From assembly GCA_037190485.1 (NCBI GenBank), contig JBBCJB010000027.1, positions 1 to 64,000 of the forward strand: 64,000 nt of DNA, given 5' to 3'. This document shows, in pieces, positions 8,363 through 18,100 of this stretch. Made by a program: the position numbers and the translations under genes. Source of the DNA: Parapedobacter sp037190485. Lineage in GTDB: Bacteria; Bacteroidota; Bacteroidia; Sphingobacteriales; Sphingobacteriaceae. Position 1 is the first letter of the stretch; every line of letters begins with the position of its first letter. The notes beneath the pieces are model-generated. The model did no database searches. It saw nothing but the letters and a program-made list of their open reading frames with translations, and had not been told where the DNA came from.

Positions 8363-9241
8363 TCAATAAATCGTTCCTTTCGCGGCTTCGAGGGTGTTCT
8401 TCAAGAGGCCTACGATGGTCATGAGCCCTACCCCGCCCGGTACGGGCGTGATCCACGACGACTTGGGCCCGACGTGCTCGAAGTCGACGTCGCCGTATAG
8501 CTTGAACCCGCTTTTCGTCTCGCTGCTGTCCTCGCGGTTGATGCCCACATCGATGACGATCGCGCCCTCCTTGACCATGTCGGCGGTGATGAAGTGCTTC
8601 TTGCCGATGGCGGCCACCACGATGTCGGCGCGGAGCACCTCTTGCTTGATGTCTTTCGTACGGCTATGCGTCAACGTCACCGTGCAGTTTCCTGGCGTCG
8701 TATTCCGGGCCAGCAGGATGCTCATCGGGCTGCCCACGATATTGCTCCGACCCACCACCACGGCGTGCATGCCGGTGGTATCGATGCCGTAATGCCCGAG
8801 CATCAGCATGACACCGTAGGGCGTCGCCGGGATGAAACAGGGCAGGTTGCGCTGCATGCGGCCCAAATTGATGGGGTGGAAACCGTCCACATCCTTCCGG
8901 TGGTCGATGGCTTCCGTAACGCGCTCCGGGTCGATGTGCTTGGGCAGCGGTAGCTGGACGATCAAGCCGTCCACGGACGCATCCGCATTCAATTGCTCGA
9001 TCTTGGCGATCAATTCGGCTTCCGTGACGTCGGCATCGTAATGGATGTTGGTGGATTCAAACCCAACCAGCTCGCAATTGCGCATCTTGCTGGCCACATA
9101 CGTCTCGCTCGCGCCATCGTTGCCCACGAGGATGGCCACCAGGTGGGGGCGCCTGCCCGAAGCCGCCAAAAAATCGGCCGCTTCGCGCTTGATGTCTTCC
9201 TTGATTTTCGCTGATACCAGCTTGCCGTCTAGTAACTTCAT
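8363..9241 (-). CDS. folD: FolD, bifunctional methylenetetrahydrofolate dehydrogenase/cyclohydrolase
   Basis: 292 aa, the usual length. FolD interconverts 5,10-methylene-THF, 5,10-methenyl-THF and 10-formyl-THF in the cytosol, feeding purine and formyl-Met synthesis. The catalytic Lys52 lies in ETYVASKMR, the folate site in DGLIVQLPLPKHID, the first FolD signature region around DVDGFHP, and the NADP site in VVVGRSNIVGSP, with the second signature near VPGGVGLMTI. It lies downstream of lepA on the same strand with 27 bp between, so the two may be cotranscribed. Confidence 0.97.
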   Translation of the reverse strand: MKLLDGKLVSAKIKEDIKREAADFLAASGRRPHLVAILVGNDGASETYVASKMRNCELVGFESTNIHYDADVTEAELIAKIEQLNADASVDGLIVQLPLPKHIDPERVTEAIDHRKDVDGFHPINLGRMQRNLPCFIPATPYGVMLMLGHYGIDTTGMHAVVVGRSNIVGSPMSILLARNTTPGNCTVTLTHSRTKDIKQEVLRADIVVAAIGKKHFITADMVKEGAIVIDVGINREDSSETKSGFKLYGDVDFEHVGPKSSWITPVPGGVGLMTIVGLLKNTLEAAKGTIY

Positions 9242-9268
9242 TTTATTTTTGCTTTCATAAGGGCACCG

Positions 9269-11059
9269 TTAATCCAATTTCAGCACGGCCATGAACGCCG
9301 ACTGCGGGATCTCGACGTTGCCTACCTGGCGCATGCGTTTCTTGCCTTTCTTCTGCTTTTCCAGTAGTTTTCGCTTACGCGAGATGTCGCCACCGTAGCA
9401 CTTGGCCGTTACGTCCTTGCGCAATGCCCTGATATTCTCCCTTGCGATGATCTTGGCCCCGATCGATGCCTGTATGGCAATCTCGAATTGCTGCCGCGGC
9501 AACAGCTCCTTCAGCTTCTCGCATATCTTCTTCCCGAAATCGTACGAATTGCTCCGGTGGATGAGCGATGACAGCGCGTCCACGGGCTCGCCGTTGAGCC
9601 GGATATCCAGCTTCACGAGGTCAGACTGGCGGTAACCGATCTGGTGGTAGTCAAACGAGGCGTACCCCTTGGAGATGGTTTTCAGCTTATCGTAGAAATC
9701 GAAGACGATCTCGCCCATGGGCATCTCGAACACCAGCTCCACGCGGTCTGCCGTGAGGTAAGACTGGTTGATGATCACGCCACGTTTCTGGATGCAGAGC
9801 GACATCACCGGCCCCACGAATTCGGCCTTGGTGATGATGTTGGCCTTGATATAGGGTTCTTCGACGAAGTCGAGTTTGCTCGGGTCGGGCAGATCCGAGG
9901 GATTATGCACGGCCAGTTCTTCCCGATCTTTCGTGAGGTAAGCCTTGTAGGATACGTTGGGCACGGTGGTGATGACGGTCATGTCAAATTCGCGTTCCAG
10001 CCGCTCCTGGATGATTTCCATGTGCAACATCCCCAGGAATCCGCAGCGGAAACCGAAACCCAGCGCCGCCGACGATTCCGGCTCGAAGACCAGCGATGCG
10101 TCGTTGAGCTGCAAACGGTGCATGCTCTCGCGGAGTTCCTCGTAATCTTCGGTGTCCACGGGGTAAATCCCGGCGAAGACCATCGGTTTCACTTCCTCGA
10201 ACCCCTTGATCGCCTCCTGGCTGGGCCGCGCCACGTGGGTGATGGTATCGCCCACCTTGACCTCGCGCGCCTCCTTGATGCCAGAGATGATGTAGCCCAC
10301 GTCTCCGGTGCGGATCACCTCTTTGGGCACTTGGTTGAGCTTCAGGGTACCGATCTCGTCGGCGACGTACTCCTTGCCCGTCGCGATGAACTTCACCTTT
10401 TCGCCTTTTCGGATCTCGCCGTTCTCCACCTTGAAGTAGGCCATGATACCGCGGAACGAGTTGAATACGGAATCGAAGATCAATGCCTGCAGCGGTGCTT
10501 CCGGATCGCCCACGGGTGCCGGTACGCGATCCACGATGGCGTTCAGGATATCCATGACACCCAGCCCCGTCTTGCCGGACGCCGGGATGATGTCTTCGCG
10601 TTTGCCACCGATCAGGTCTACGATCTGGTCCTTGACCTCTTCGGGCATGGCACCGGGCAAATCCATCTTATTCAGGATGGGGATGATTTCCAGGTCGTGT
10701 TCAAGGGCCAGGTACAGGTTGGATATCGTTTGCGCCTGGATGCCTTGCGACGCATCCACGATGAGCAACGCGCCCTCGCAGGCCGCGATGGACCGCGACA
10801 CCTCGTACGAGAAATCCACGTGGCCGGGCGTATCGATCAGGTTGAACGTGTAGTCCTGCCCATCCTTCACGTAATTCATCTGGATGGCGTGGCTTTTTAT
10901 CGTGATGCCACGCTCACGCTCCAAGTCCATATTATCGAGCAATTGTGCCTGCGCTTCGCGTGCCGTGATGGTGTTGGTATACTCCAACAACCGGTCGGCC
11001 AGGGTGCTTTTGCCATGATCGATGTGCGCAATGATGCAAAAATTGCGGATGTGCTTCAT
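9269..11059 (-). CDS. lepA: LepA, elongation factor 4 (back-translocating GTPase)
   Basis: 596 aa from ATG at 11059 (MKHIRNFCIIAHIDHGKST), the canonical LepA start; a TTG five codons upstream is possible but not needed. The GTPase domain shows the P loop AHIDHGKST, DTPGHVDF and NKMDLP. EF-G-like domains II, III and V follow. The LepA-specific C-terminal domain is complete (KCYGGDISRKRKLLEKQK, SAFMAVLKLD). LepA acts on ribosomes during initiation or under ionic stress. It is probably the first gene of a lepA-folD unit; its -7 box lies 20 bp upstream, facing the AraC-type regulator gene. Confidence 0.97.
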   Translation of the reverse strand: MKHIRNFCIIAHIDHGKSTLADRLLEYTNTITAREAQAQLLDNMDLERERGITIKSHAIQMNYVKDGQDYTFNLIDTPGHVDFSYEVSRSIAACEGALLIVDASQGIQAQTISNLYLALEHDLEIIPILNKMDLPGAMPEEVKDQIVDLIGGKREDIIPASGKTGLGVMDILNAIVDRVPAPVGDPEAPLQALIFDSVFNSFRGIMAYFKVENGEIRKGEKVKFIATGKEYVADEIGTLKLNQVPKEVIRTGDVGYIISGIKEAREVKVGDTITHVARPSQEAIKGFEEVKPMVFAGIYPVDTEDYEELRESMHRLQLNDASLVFEPESSAALGFGFRCGFLGMLHMEIIQERLEREFDMTVITTVPNVSYKAYLTKDREELAVHNPSDLPDPSKLDFVEEPYIKANIITKAEFVGPVMSLCIQKRGVIINQSYLTADRVELVFEMPMGEIVFDFYDKLKTISKGYASFDYHQIGYRQSDLVKLDIRLNGEPVDALSSLIHRSNSYDFGKKICEKLKELLPRQQFEIAIQASIGAKIIARENIRALRKDVTAKCYGGDISRKRKLLEKQKKGKKRMRQVGNVEIPQSAFMAVLKLD

Positions 11060-11078
11060 ATAAGTCTGCTTCAATCGG

Positions 11079-11116
11079 CAAAGATAATTTTTTGGTGGAA
11101 CTTTTTACTATCTTTG
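11079..11116. promoter_or_regulatory. Divergent -7 boxes of lepA and the GlxA-type regulator
   Basis: Two exact TATCTTTG (TAnnTTTG) boxes face away from each other: minus strand 11086-11079 for lepA, and plus strand 11109-11116 for the regulator. Their -33 elements are not clear, and the two core promoters must overlap. Confidence 0.5.
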
Positions 11117-11141
11117 GTGTACGGAAAAACTAGCGCGAACC

Positions 11142-12122
11142 ATGCAACTATCGATTATCCTTCCGAGCAAATACCGGCTGCTGAGCCTTGCCGCCATCCT
11201 GGACGTATTTGAAACGGCCAATGGCTTCCTGCGTGAATCGGGCCAAGCCGAGCCGTTCCAGATCACGTTCGTGAGCGATGCGAAGGGAAGCGGCCTACCG
11301 GCCGGCATGAGTCATATCCAGCACGCGTCGTTGGCCGATGAGCGTCGGTACGACCTGGTGTTCATCCCCGCCTTCGGCCCAGTGGACCTGGCCGAGACGA
11401 TTTCGGAAAACGAGCGTTTCATCCCTTGGCTGCATCGGCAATACGCACAGGGCGCCACCCTGGCGAGCAACTGCACCGGTGCCTTCCTGTTGGCGGCGTC
11501 GGGATTGCTTGACGACCGGCGGGCCACCACGCACATGGACGCCGTGGAAAAACTCGCGGCCTCTTTCCCGAAAATCCGGCTGGAGGCGGATGCCGTGGTG
11601 ACGCACGATGCCAACATCTACACCAGCGGCGGCGCCACCAGCGGTTTCCTCGTGATGCTGGCCGTCATCCAGAAATATTGCGGCCGCGAGCTTGCCGTCC
11701 GGCTGGCCAAGGTATTCGCCATCGACATGGATCGCGACAGCCAGGCTTGTTTCGGGCGGTTCGCACCCGAGGAAAAGCATGACGACGAATTGGTGAGGCG
11801 CGTGCAGCGCAAGATCAAGAGCGAGTTTACGGAAATACGGAGCATCGAGGAAGCCATCGCGGATATCCCGGCCAGCCGACGCAACTTCGTGCGGCGCTTC
11901 AAACAGGCCACCGGGCTCACCCCGATCCGCTACCTGCAGCGCACCAAGATCGAGGCTGCCAAGCGGCTCCTCGAGAACACCGAGAAGGGCCTGCTCGAAA
12001 TCATGCTGTGCGCAGGCTACAACGACATGAAAAATTTCAGGCAATTGTTCAAGGAAAACACGGGGATGACGCCCAAGGCCTATCGCGATAAGTTTGCCAT
12101 GCGGTTTGAACCGATCATTTAA
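11142..12122 (+). CDS. GlxA-family AraC-type transcriptional regulator (DJ-1/PfpI + HTH)
   Basis: 326 aa. Residues about 1-190 form a DJ-1/PfpI-like amidotransferase domain with the nucleophile-elbow segment ASNCTGAFLLAASGLL. Residues about 225-320 form an AraC helix-turn-helix pair (SIEEAIADIPASRRNFVRRFKQATGLTPIRYLQRTKIE, then LEIMLCAGYNDMKNFRQLF and the family end FKENTGMTPKAYR). This architecture is that of GlxA/FtrA-type regulators, which sense small molecules. It is a single gene divergent from lepA. Its own targets are not evident; the following gene on the same strand is a small secreted protein 10 bp away, which may be cotranscribed. Confidence 0.9.
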   Translation: MQLSIILPSKYRLLSLAAILDVFETANGFLRESGQAEPFQITFVSDAKGSGLPAGMSHIQHASLADERRYDLVFIPAFGPVDLAETISENERFIPWLHRQYAQGATLASNCTGAFLLAASGLLDDRRATTHMDAVEKLAASFPKIRLEADAVVTHDANIYTSGGATSGFLVMLAVIQKYCGRELAVRLAKVFAIDMDRDSQACFGRFAPEEKHDDELVRRVQRKIKSEFTEIRSIEEAIADIPASRRNFVRRFKQATGLTPIRYLQRTKIEAAKRLLENTEKGLLEIMLCAGYNDMKNFRQLFKENTGMTPKAYRDKFAMRFEPII

Positions 12123-12132
12123 ACAGGTAGCT

Positions 12133-12693
12133 ATGCCGCTTCTGATAATAAATACATTACGGATAACACTGATTGCCGCGGCATGGTGCGGTGCACATTT
12201 CGCCACGGCCCAGCAGCCCACCCCGGGCAAGGAGAAGATCACGCTCAGCCTGCCCGCCGAATACCGCTGGAAAAGCAAGAAGATACCGAAGGATACCAAG
12301 GCGATCCGCGGTACGGCCTATACCGCGTCGGGCAAGGATGCGGCGGAAGCGGCGATCCAGTCGGTCACGGTCACGACCATAGACCGGCGCTACTTCCCGA
12401 TGAAGGCCGACGGGTCGCCGCAGGAGAAATGGGAGTACGAGCGTGCAGACTGCCCGGACGCCCGGCTTGAAATCATCGACAGGCAGACGCTCGACAACCG
12501 CACGGCCATCCTGTACGCGGTGCGTGACGTCCGATGGGCCGATGGGCCGTGCGGTGGCGCCACGCTCCTCTCCTACATCGCCGAAGGCCCAACGGCTTTC
12601 CATACCGTCGAACTCACCATCCCGACGGAACGGCTCACGCCCGAGCTCTTCGCGCAGTGGTGTGCGGCGCTTTTACAGAGCCGCATCGAGTAG
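12133..12693 (+). CDS. Secreted protein of unknown function
   Basis: 186 aa from ATG at 12133 with an AGGTAG site. A signal peptide (about 1-26, cut after ATA or similar before QQPTPG) is followed by a soluble domain with an even alpha/beta pattern and three Cys (CPDA, PCGG and a late WCA). I do not recognise the family. It starts 10 bp after the GlxA-type regulator, so it is probably in the same transcript. Its 3' end overlaps the 3' end of the convergent oxidoreductase gene by 21 bp. Confidence 0.65.
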   Translation: MPLLIINTLRITLIAAAWCGAHFATAQQPTPGKEKITLSLPAEYRWKSKKIPKDTKAIRGTAYTASGKDAAEAAIQSVTVTTIDRRYFPMKADGSPQEKWEYERADCPDARLEIIDRQTLDNRTAILYAVRDVRWADGPCGGATLLSYIAEGPTAFHTVELTIPTERLTPELFAQWCAALLQSRIE

Positions 12694-13791
12694 CACCCGC
12701 TCGCCCCGTTCGGCCGATTCCCGGGCGGCCTGCAGGATTTCGACCACCACCAGGTTATTGGCCAGTGACGACAGGTCGTCGGTACCGTCCGCTTCGCCGC
12801 CCAACACGGCTTTCAGGTACGCGATGTGGTCGTTGAAATAACCTGGTACCAAGGGCACTTCGGTCGCCTTTCCAGGGCTGGAGTACTCCACCAAGGTATG
12901 GGCGTCAACGGCGTGCAACGACACCTTATCGCCATACACGTGCAGATCCTTGATGCTGTACGGCCAATCCCACGAAGCTTGGATCACCGCGGTGGCGCCA
13001 CCGGCATACTCCAGGATGATGGTGGCGTCGTCGTCCACATACGGATAGCGCTCCGGCTTGAGCTGCCGCGTCACCGCCGTGACGGCCACGGGGCGCTCCC
13101 CGTCCATCAGCCACGTCATCAGGTTGGCACCGTAGCATCCGAAATCGACCAGGGCACCCCCGCCGTTCTTCTCCGGATCGGTGAGCCACGCCAGGAAGGC
13201 CTCGCTGCAACCGATTTCCCTTGGCCCTTGGTGACCGTCTTTCACGATCGCCTTTTTCAGCTTCCCGACCTCGCCGAGCGCCACGCGCCGCTTGACGGCC
13301 TGGTTGCTGGGATACCACGTGGTCTCGTAATTGGTGAGCACCGGGGTAGCGTATTGGCGGCTCAGCTGCGCGATCCGCCTCGCCTGCGCGTTGTCGACGG
13401 CCAGCGGCTTTTCGACCATCAGCGGGATGCGCAGCGGCAAGCAGGCCTCGGCAACATCGACGTGCTCGGCGATGGCGTTGTAGGCCAGCACCGCATCGGG
13501 ACGCACGGCAGCCAGCATATCGGCCACGTTTGCGTAAAACAGGGAGTCGGCCAGGCCATAGCGCTGCCGGTAACGGCGCACCACGTCGGCATCGGCCTCG
13601 GCTATCCCCACGATGTCGACCTCCTGCCTGCCGTAGGCATGCATCAGGGAATGCGCATGGTCGTGGCTCAGTCCGGCCACCGCCACGCGGAGGCGCTCCT
13701 GCCCCATCGCGGCGCCGCCACACAGCGTTAGCAGCGCGAAAACCACCGACGCAAAACGAGTTGTTGGCATCATCATTGCGTACTTGTTCAT
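12673..13791 (-). CDS. Gfo/Idh/MocA-family oxidoreductase, exported
   Basis: 372 aa from ATG at 13791; an upstream TTG would add 11 residues. A signal-peptide-like N terminus (FASVVFALLTLCGGAAMG) precedes a Rossmann domain (LRVAVAGLSHDHAHSLM) in which the normal GxGxxG is modified. The EKP motif (MVEKPLAV) and the C-terminal alpha/beta domain (GALVDFGCYGANLMTWLM) are typical. Such enzymes oxidise or reduce sugars or inositols with NAD(P). Exported members are frequent in Bacteroidota, and how they obtain cofactor is unclear. Single gene; overlaps the convergent secreted-protein gene by 21 bp. Confidence 0.85.
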   Translation of the reverse strand: MNKYAMMMPTTRFASVVFALLTLCGGAAMGQERLRVAVAGLSHDHAHSLMHAYGRQEVDIVGIAEADADVVRRYRQRYGLADSLFYANVADMLAAVRPDAVLAYNAIAEHVDVAEACLPLRIPLMVEKPLAVDNAQARRIAQLSRQYATPVLTNYETTWYPSNQAVKRRVALGEVGKLKKAIVKDGHQGPREIGCSEAFLAWLTDPEKNGGGALVDFGCYGANLMTWLMDGERPVAVTAVTRQLKPERYPYVDDDATIILEYAGGATAVIQASWDWPYSIKDLHVYGDKVSLHAVDAHTLVEYSSPGKATEVPLVPGYFNDHIAYLKAVLGGEADGTDDLSSLANNLVVVEILQAARESAERGERVLLDAAL

Positions 13792-13880
13792 GAGTTTGTT
13801 TTTAATTGCGTCAAGTATATGCAATTTTCTTTTCGCTTTGACGGAATATTCCTATGTTTACAGAAGTAAAGTTATCATTC

Positions 13881-14426
13881 ATGAAAACCGTAAATCAATG
13901 CATCATCATGGCCTGCGCAGGGATGTTGGCCGTTTCGTATCAAAGTTGCAAACCCAAGCAGGTCGTACTCCAGCCGTCGGCCGAGGTGGTGGAACGCAAG
14001 AACACCGACGAACGCGTCGTGGTAACGCCCAAGAAGGAGGAAGCACCGGTCGCGCCTACGCGCACCGAACCGGCCCCGACCACGCCGCCCAACTACAACT
14101 TCAAGAACATCCAGTTCGAGTACGACTCGCACGTGTTGAAGACCGACTCGTATGCCATACTTGACCAGATCTCGCGCGAGATGCAGAAAGACACCAATGC
14201 CAAATTCGTGATCGATGGCCACGCCTCCATCGAAGGCTCGGCCGCCTATAACATGGAGCTGTCCATCGATCGGGCCAACGCCGTCAAGCTCTACTTGGTC
14301 AATTCGGGTATCCGCGGCAACAACCTGACCGTAAAGGGCCATGGCGCCACCAAACCCGTGGCTTCCAATGATTCGGAAACCGGCCGGGCGCGCAACCGGC
14401 GCGTCGAGATCAAGCTCGTGGACTAA
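13881..14426 (+). CDS. OmpA-family peptidoglycan-binding lipoprotein
   Basis: 181 aa from ATG at 13881 (MKTVNQCIIMACAGMLAVSYQSC). The lipobox Cys (SCKPK) is followed by a Pro/Thr/Glu-rich linker (about 30-75) and an OmpA-like C-terminal domain (about 80-180) with VIDGHASIEGSAAYNMELS, DRANAVKLYL and the final RARNRRVEI, which contain the Asp and Arg that bind meso-diaminopimelate. It resembles Pal-type proteins that tie the outer membrane to peptidoglycan. Single gene upstream of purM. Confidence 0.9.
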   Translation: MKTVNQCIIMACAGMLAVSYQSCKPKQVVLQPSAEVVERKNTDERVVVTPKKEEAPVAPTRTEPAPTTPPNYNFKNIQFEYDSHVLKTDSYAILDQISREMQKDTNAKFVIDGHASIEGSAAYNMELSIDRANAVKLYLVNSGIRGNNLTVKGHGATKPVASNDSETGRARNRRVEIKLVD

Positions 14427-14464
14427 CCGGGAGCCGTTATTCTTCATATTCCACATTTCCTGCC

Positions 14465-14472
14465 TATCTTTG
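14465..14472 (+). promoter_or_regulatory. -7 box for purM, very close to the start codon
   Basis: TATCTTTG is an exact TAnnTTTG match that ends only 7 bp before the purM ATG at 14480. If used, the transcript would have almost no leader. The -33 position is weak. Confidence 0.45.
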
Positions 14473-14479
14473 CGGCGAG

Positions 14480-15658
14480 ATGTCAGATTTCAAATACAAC
14501 CAGCGGGGCGTATCCGCGAGCAAGGAGGATGTACACGACGCCATCCAAAACATCGATAAAGGACTGTTCCCGAAGGCATTCTGCAAGATCATCCCCGACA
14601 TATTGGGCGGGGATGATGCTTGGTGCAACATCATGCACGCAGACGGTGCGGGCACGAAGTCTTCCTTGGCGTATGTCTATTGGAAGGCCACCGGCGACGC
14701 AAGCGTTTGGCGCGGCATCGCCCAGGACGCCATCGTGATGAACCTGGATGACCTGCTCTGCGTGGGCGCCACCGATAACATCCTGCTGTCGTCGACCATC
14801 GGGCGCAACAAGAACCTCATCCCCGGCGAAGTCATCGCGGCCATCATCAACGGCACCGAAGAGATCCTGGCGGAACTTCGCGGGCTGGGTATCGGCATCC
14901 ATTCCACGGGAGGCGAAACCGCCGACGTGGGCGATCTGGTGCGTACGATCATCGTGGATAGCACGGTGACCTGTCGCATGCGGCGCGCGGATGTGATTTC
15001 CAACCACCGCATCCAGGCGGGCGACGTCATCGTGGGCCTTGCCTCGTACGGCCAGGCAAGCTACGAACGCGAATACAATGGCGGCATGGGCTCCAACGGC
15101 CTCACCTCCGCACGGCATGACGTATTCCATAAGGCCGTTGCCGGACGCTTCCCCGAGAGCTACGATCCCGCCGTCCCGGATGCGCTGGTATTCGCGGGCA
15201 GCAAGGGCCTCACCGACCCGATCGACATCCCCGGCCACGGCGCCGTCACGGCCGGCAAGCTGGTGCTTTCGCCCACGCGTACCTATGCGCCGGTGATCAA
15301 GCAAGTGCTTGATCGTTACCGTGGCCAACTCCACGGCCTCGTACATTGCAGCGGCGGCGCGCAAACCAAGGTGCTGCATTTCATCGACGACGTGCATGTC
15401 ATCAAGGACAACCTGTTTGCCACCCCGCCCCTGTTCGAACTCATCCAAGCCGAGTCGGGCACCGATTGGCAGGAAATGTACAAGGTCTTCAACATGGGCC
15501 ATCGCATGGAGCTCTACGTGCCGCCCGCGATCGCGCAAGACATCATCCAGATCGCCGGTCAATTCGGCATCGATGCGCAGGTGATCGGTCGCGTGGAGCC
15601 CGCAAGGGCCAAACACGTAACGATCCGGTCAGCCTACGGCGAGTTCACCTACGGATAA
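14480..15658 (+). CDS. purM: PurM, phosphoribosylformylglycinamidine cyclo-ligase (AIR synthase)
   Basis: 392 aa, the long form seen in Bacteroidota. It closes the imidazole ring of FGAM to AIR using ATP in step 5 of purine synthesis. The N-terminal AIRS domain includes HADGAGTKSSLAYVYWKATG and AQDAIVMNLDDLLCVGA, and the second domain carries the GGETADVGDLV and VIVGLASYGQASYE segments. It heads a likely operon with the RimB-like protease (13 bp gap) and rimK. The pairing of purM with these modification genes looks positional rather than functional. Confidence 0.93.
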   Translation: MSDFKYNQRGVSASKEDVHDAIQNIDKGLFPKAFCKIIPDILGGDDAWCNIMHADGAGTKSSLAYVYWKATGDASVWRGIAQDAIVMNLDDLLCVGATDNILLSSTIGRNKNLIPGEVIAAIINGTEEILAELRGLGIGIHSTGGETADVGDLVRTIIVDSTVTCRMRRADVISNHRIQAGDVIVGLASYGQASYEREYNGGMGSNGLTSARHDVFHKAVAGRFPESYDPAVPDALVFAGSKGLTDPIDIPGHGAVTAGKLVLSPTRTYAPVIKQVLDRYRGQLHGLVHCSGGAQTKVLHFIDDVHVIKDNLFATPPLFELIQAESGTDWQEMYKVFNMGHRMELYVPPAIAQDIIQIAGQFGIDAQVIGRVEPARAKHVTIRSAYGEFTYG

Positions 15659-15671
15659 TCAAGCCATAGCC

Positions 15672-16121
15672 ATGTCACCCACGAAGCTGAAGACCATCGG
15701 TTGGATGGACGTCGTCGATTTACCCGATCTAGGCGCCTATGGCATCCCGGCCAAGATCGACACCGGTGCGCGCACCTCGGTCTTGCATTGCAGCCATATC
15801 CGGTTGGTCAAGAAAGGACGCAAGCAATACGTCGAGTTCCGCCCGTTGGACGAGCGCCATGGCGACCAGCGTCCCACGCATACCCTTCCCTTCCACAGCG
15901 AGCGGCGCGTACGCAATTCGTTCGGTCAGGAAGAGAACCGCTACATCGTCCACGCCACCATTGTCCTGTTCAACGAAATCCATCCGATCGAACTTTCGCT
16001 GCGCGACCGGTCTGGCATGGAATTCCCCATCCTGTTGGGCCGCGCCTTCATCCGTAAGAAATTCGTGGTGGATGTAACCAAGAAAAACCTTTCGCGCAAA
16101 AAGATGTTACCAAAACCGTAA
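15672..16121 (+). CDS. RimB-like retropepsin-fold protease (putative ATP-dependent zinc protease family)
   Basis: 149 aa, a normal length for the PF05618-type family. Key features are IPAKIDTGARTSVLHC (the DTGA retropepsin active-site motif, Asp at about residue 31), then FPILLGRAFIRKKFVVDV. Annotation as a zinc protease is historical; the fold is retropepsin-like. It lies directly upstream of rimK, as in rimBK operons, where RimB is proposed to act with RimK in modifying ribosomal protein S6. This is the expected partner here. Confidence 0.82.
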   Translation: MSPTKLKTIGWMDVVDLPDLGAYGIPAKIDTGARTSVLHCSHIRLVKKGRKQYVEFRPLDERHGDQRPTHTLPFHSERRVRNSFGQEENRYIVHATIVLFNEIHPIELSLRDRSGMEFPILLGRAFIRKKFVVDVTKKNLSRKKMLPKP

Positions 16122-16157
16122 GCATATCCAACAACCCTCAGATTCAGTATCGCACAC

Positions 16158-17087
<930 letters not shown>

Positions 17088-17100
17088 CCGGGTCGCCGAG

Positions 17101-18018
17101 CTATGCCTTGCTTGGCTTTCCGGAGCCCTGACGGTACCCCGCGTTGATCAGGTAGATGCTGCCGATGGCGGCGAGGAGCGCCAGTGCCGTCCACCACGTG
17201 AGCCGCTCGTCGAGGAGGAAATAGCCCAGCAACAGGGCGATGAACGGATTGATGTACGCGTAGATGGACGACAGGCCCACGGGCAACTTCTCCAGGGCAT
17301 AGACGAAACACGGATAGGCCAGTAGCGAGCCGATGAACAGCAGGTACACCAAGGACCAGAGGCTCTCGGCCGACACCTCGTCCAGCCTTCGGTAGTCGTC
17401 CAGGAAGGCACTCATCAGTAGCAGCGCGATGCCACCGGCCAGCATCTGCATGGCGGCACTGGTGAGCGCGTCGGTGCCAGACGGTCGGTACTTCATGAAC
17501 ACGCTGCCAGCGGCCCAGCACAGCGCCGCCACGAAGGCGACCAACATCCCGGTGAAATAATCGGCGTTGGCCAGGTCGGTGAGGTTGTCGCGAAACATCA
17601 GCGCGATGCCCACCGTACCGAGCAGCAGCCCGGATACGATGCGGCCGTTGGGCGCTTTCCGCTCGGCGCCGCTCACGAAGGCGATGAACACGATGTAGAC
17701 CGGCATGATCGACACGATCAGGGCCGCCAGCCCGCTCGGGATGTACTGCTCGCTCCACCCCACCACCCCGTTGCCGAGCGCAATCATCAGCACGCCGGGG
17801 ACGGCCTGCCGGATCAGGCTCGACCGGCGGAGCGCGCCCAGCCGCCCCGATCCTTTCAAGGCCGCAACCAGGATGGCGCCGGCAATGACCTGCCGCACGC
17901 CCGAAAAGAGGAACGGCGGGATGGTCTCCACGCCGATGCGCATGAAGAAATAGGTGGTTCCCCACACGATGCACACCAGCGCAAGCGCCAGGTACGCTTT
18001 TGAAAGCTCACTTTTCAT
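17101..18018 (-). CDS. EamA-family (DMT) transporter
   Basis: 305 aa from ATG at 18018 (MKSELSKAYLALALVCIVWG); a TTG five codons upstream is less likely. About ten hydrophobic helices in two repeats are visible, the classic drug/metabolite transporter layout. The first repeat begins WGTTYFFMRIG with PFLFSGVRQVIAG, and the second includes AALCWAAGSVFMKYRP and INPFIALLLGYFLLDERLTW. Members export amino acids, nucleosides or other metabolites; the substrate here is unknown. Convergent with rimK, 13 bp apart. Confidence 0.9.
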   Translation of the reverse strand: MKSELSKAYLALALVCIVWGTTYFFMRIGVETIPPFLFSGVRQVIAGAILVAALKGSGRLGALRRSSLIRQAVPGVLMIALGNGVVGWSEQYIPSGLAALIVSIMPVYIVFIAFVSGAERKAPNGRIVSGLLLGTVGIALMFRDNLTDLANADYFTGMLVAFVAALCWAAGSVFMKYRPSGTDALTSAAMQMLAGGIALLLMSAFLDDYRRLDEVSAESLWSLVYLLFIGSLLAYPCFVYALEKLPVGLSSIYAYINPFIALLLGYFLLDERLTWWTALALLAAIGSIYLINAGYRQGSGKPSKA

Positions 18019-18100
18019 GGATGATCGTCGCAATGCGCAAAGGTCGCGAATTGGCGAGACTATCCAGCCGTGCAGCTACACTATTTTTCGCAGTCCGCCG

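Noticed and set aside
9644..11212. 522-codon plus-strand frame opposite lepA
   Set aside because: Antisense of a highly conserved GTPase gene.
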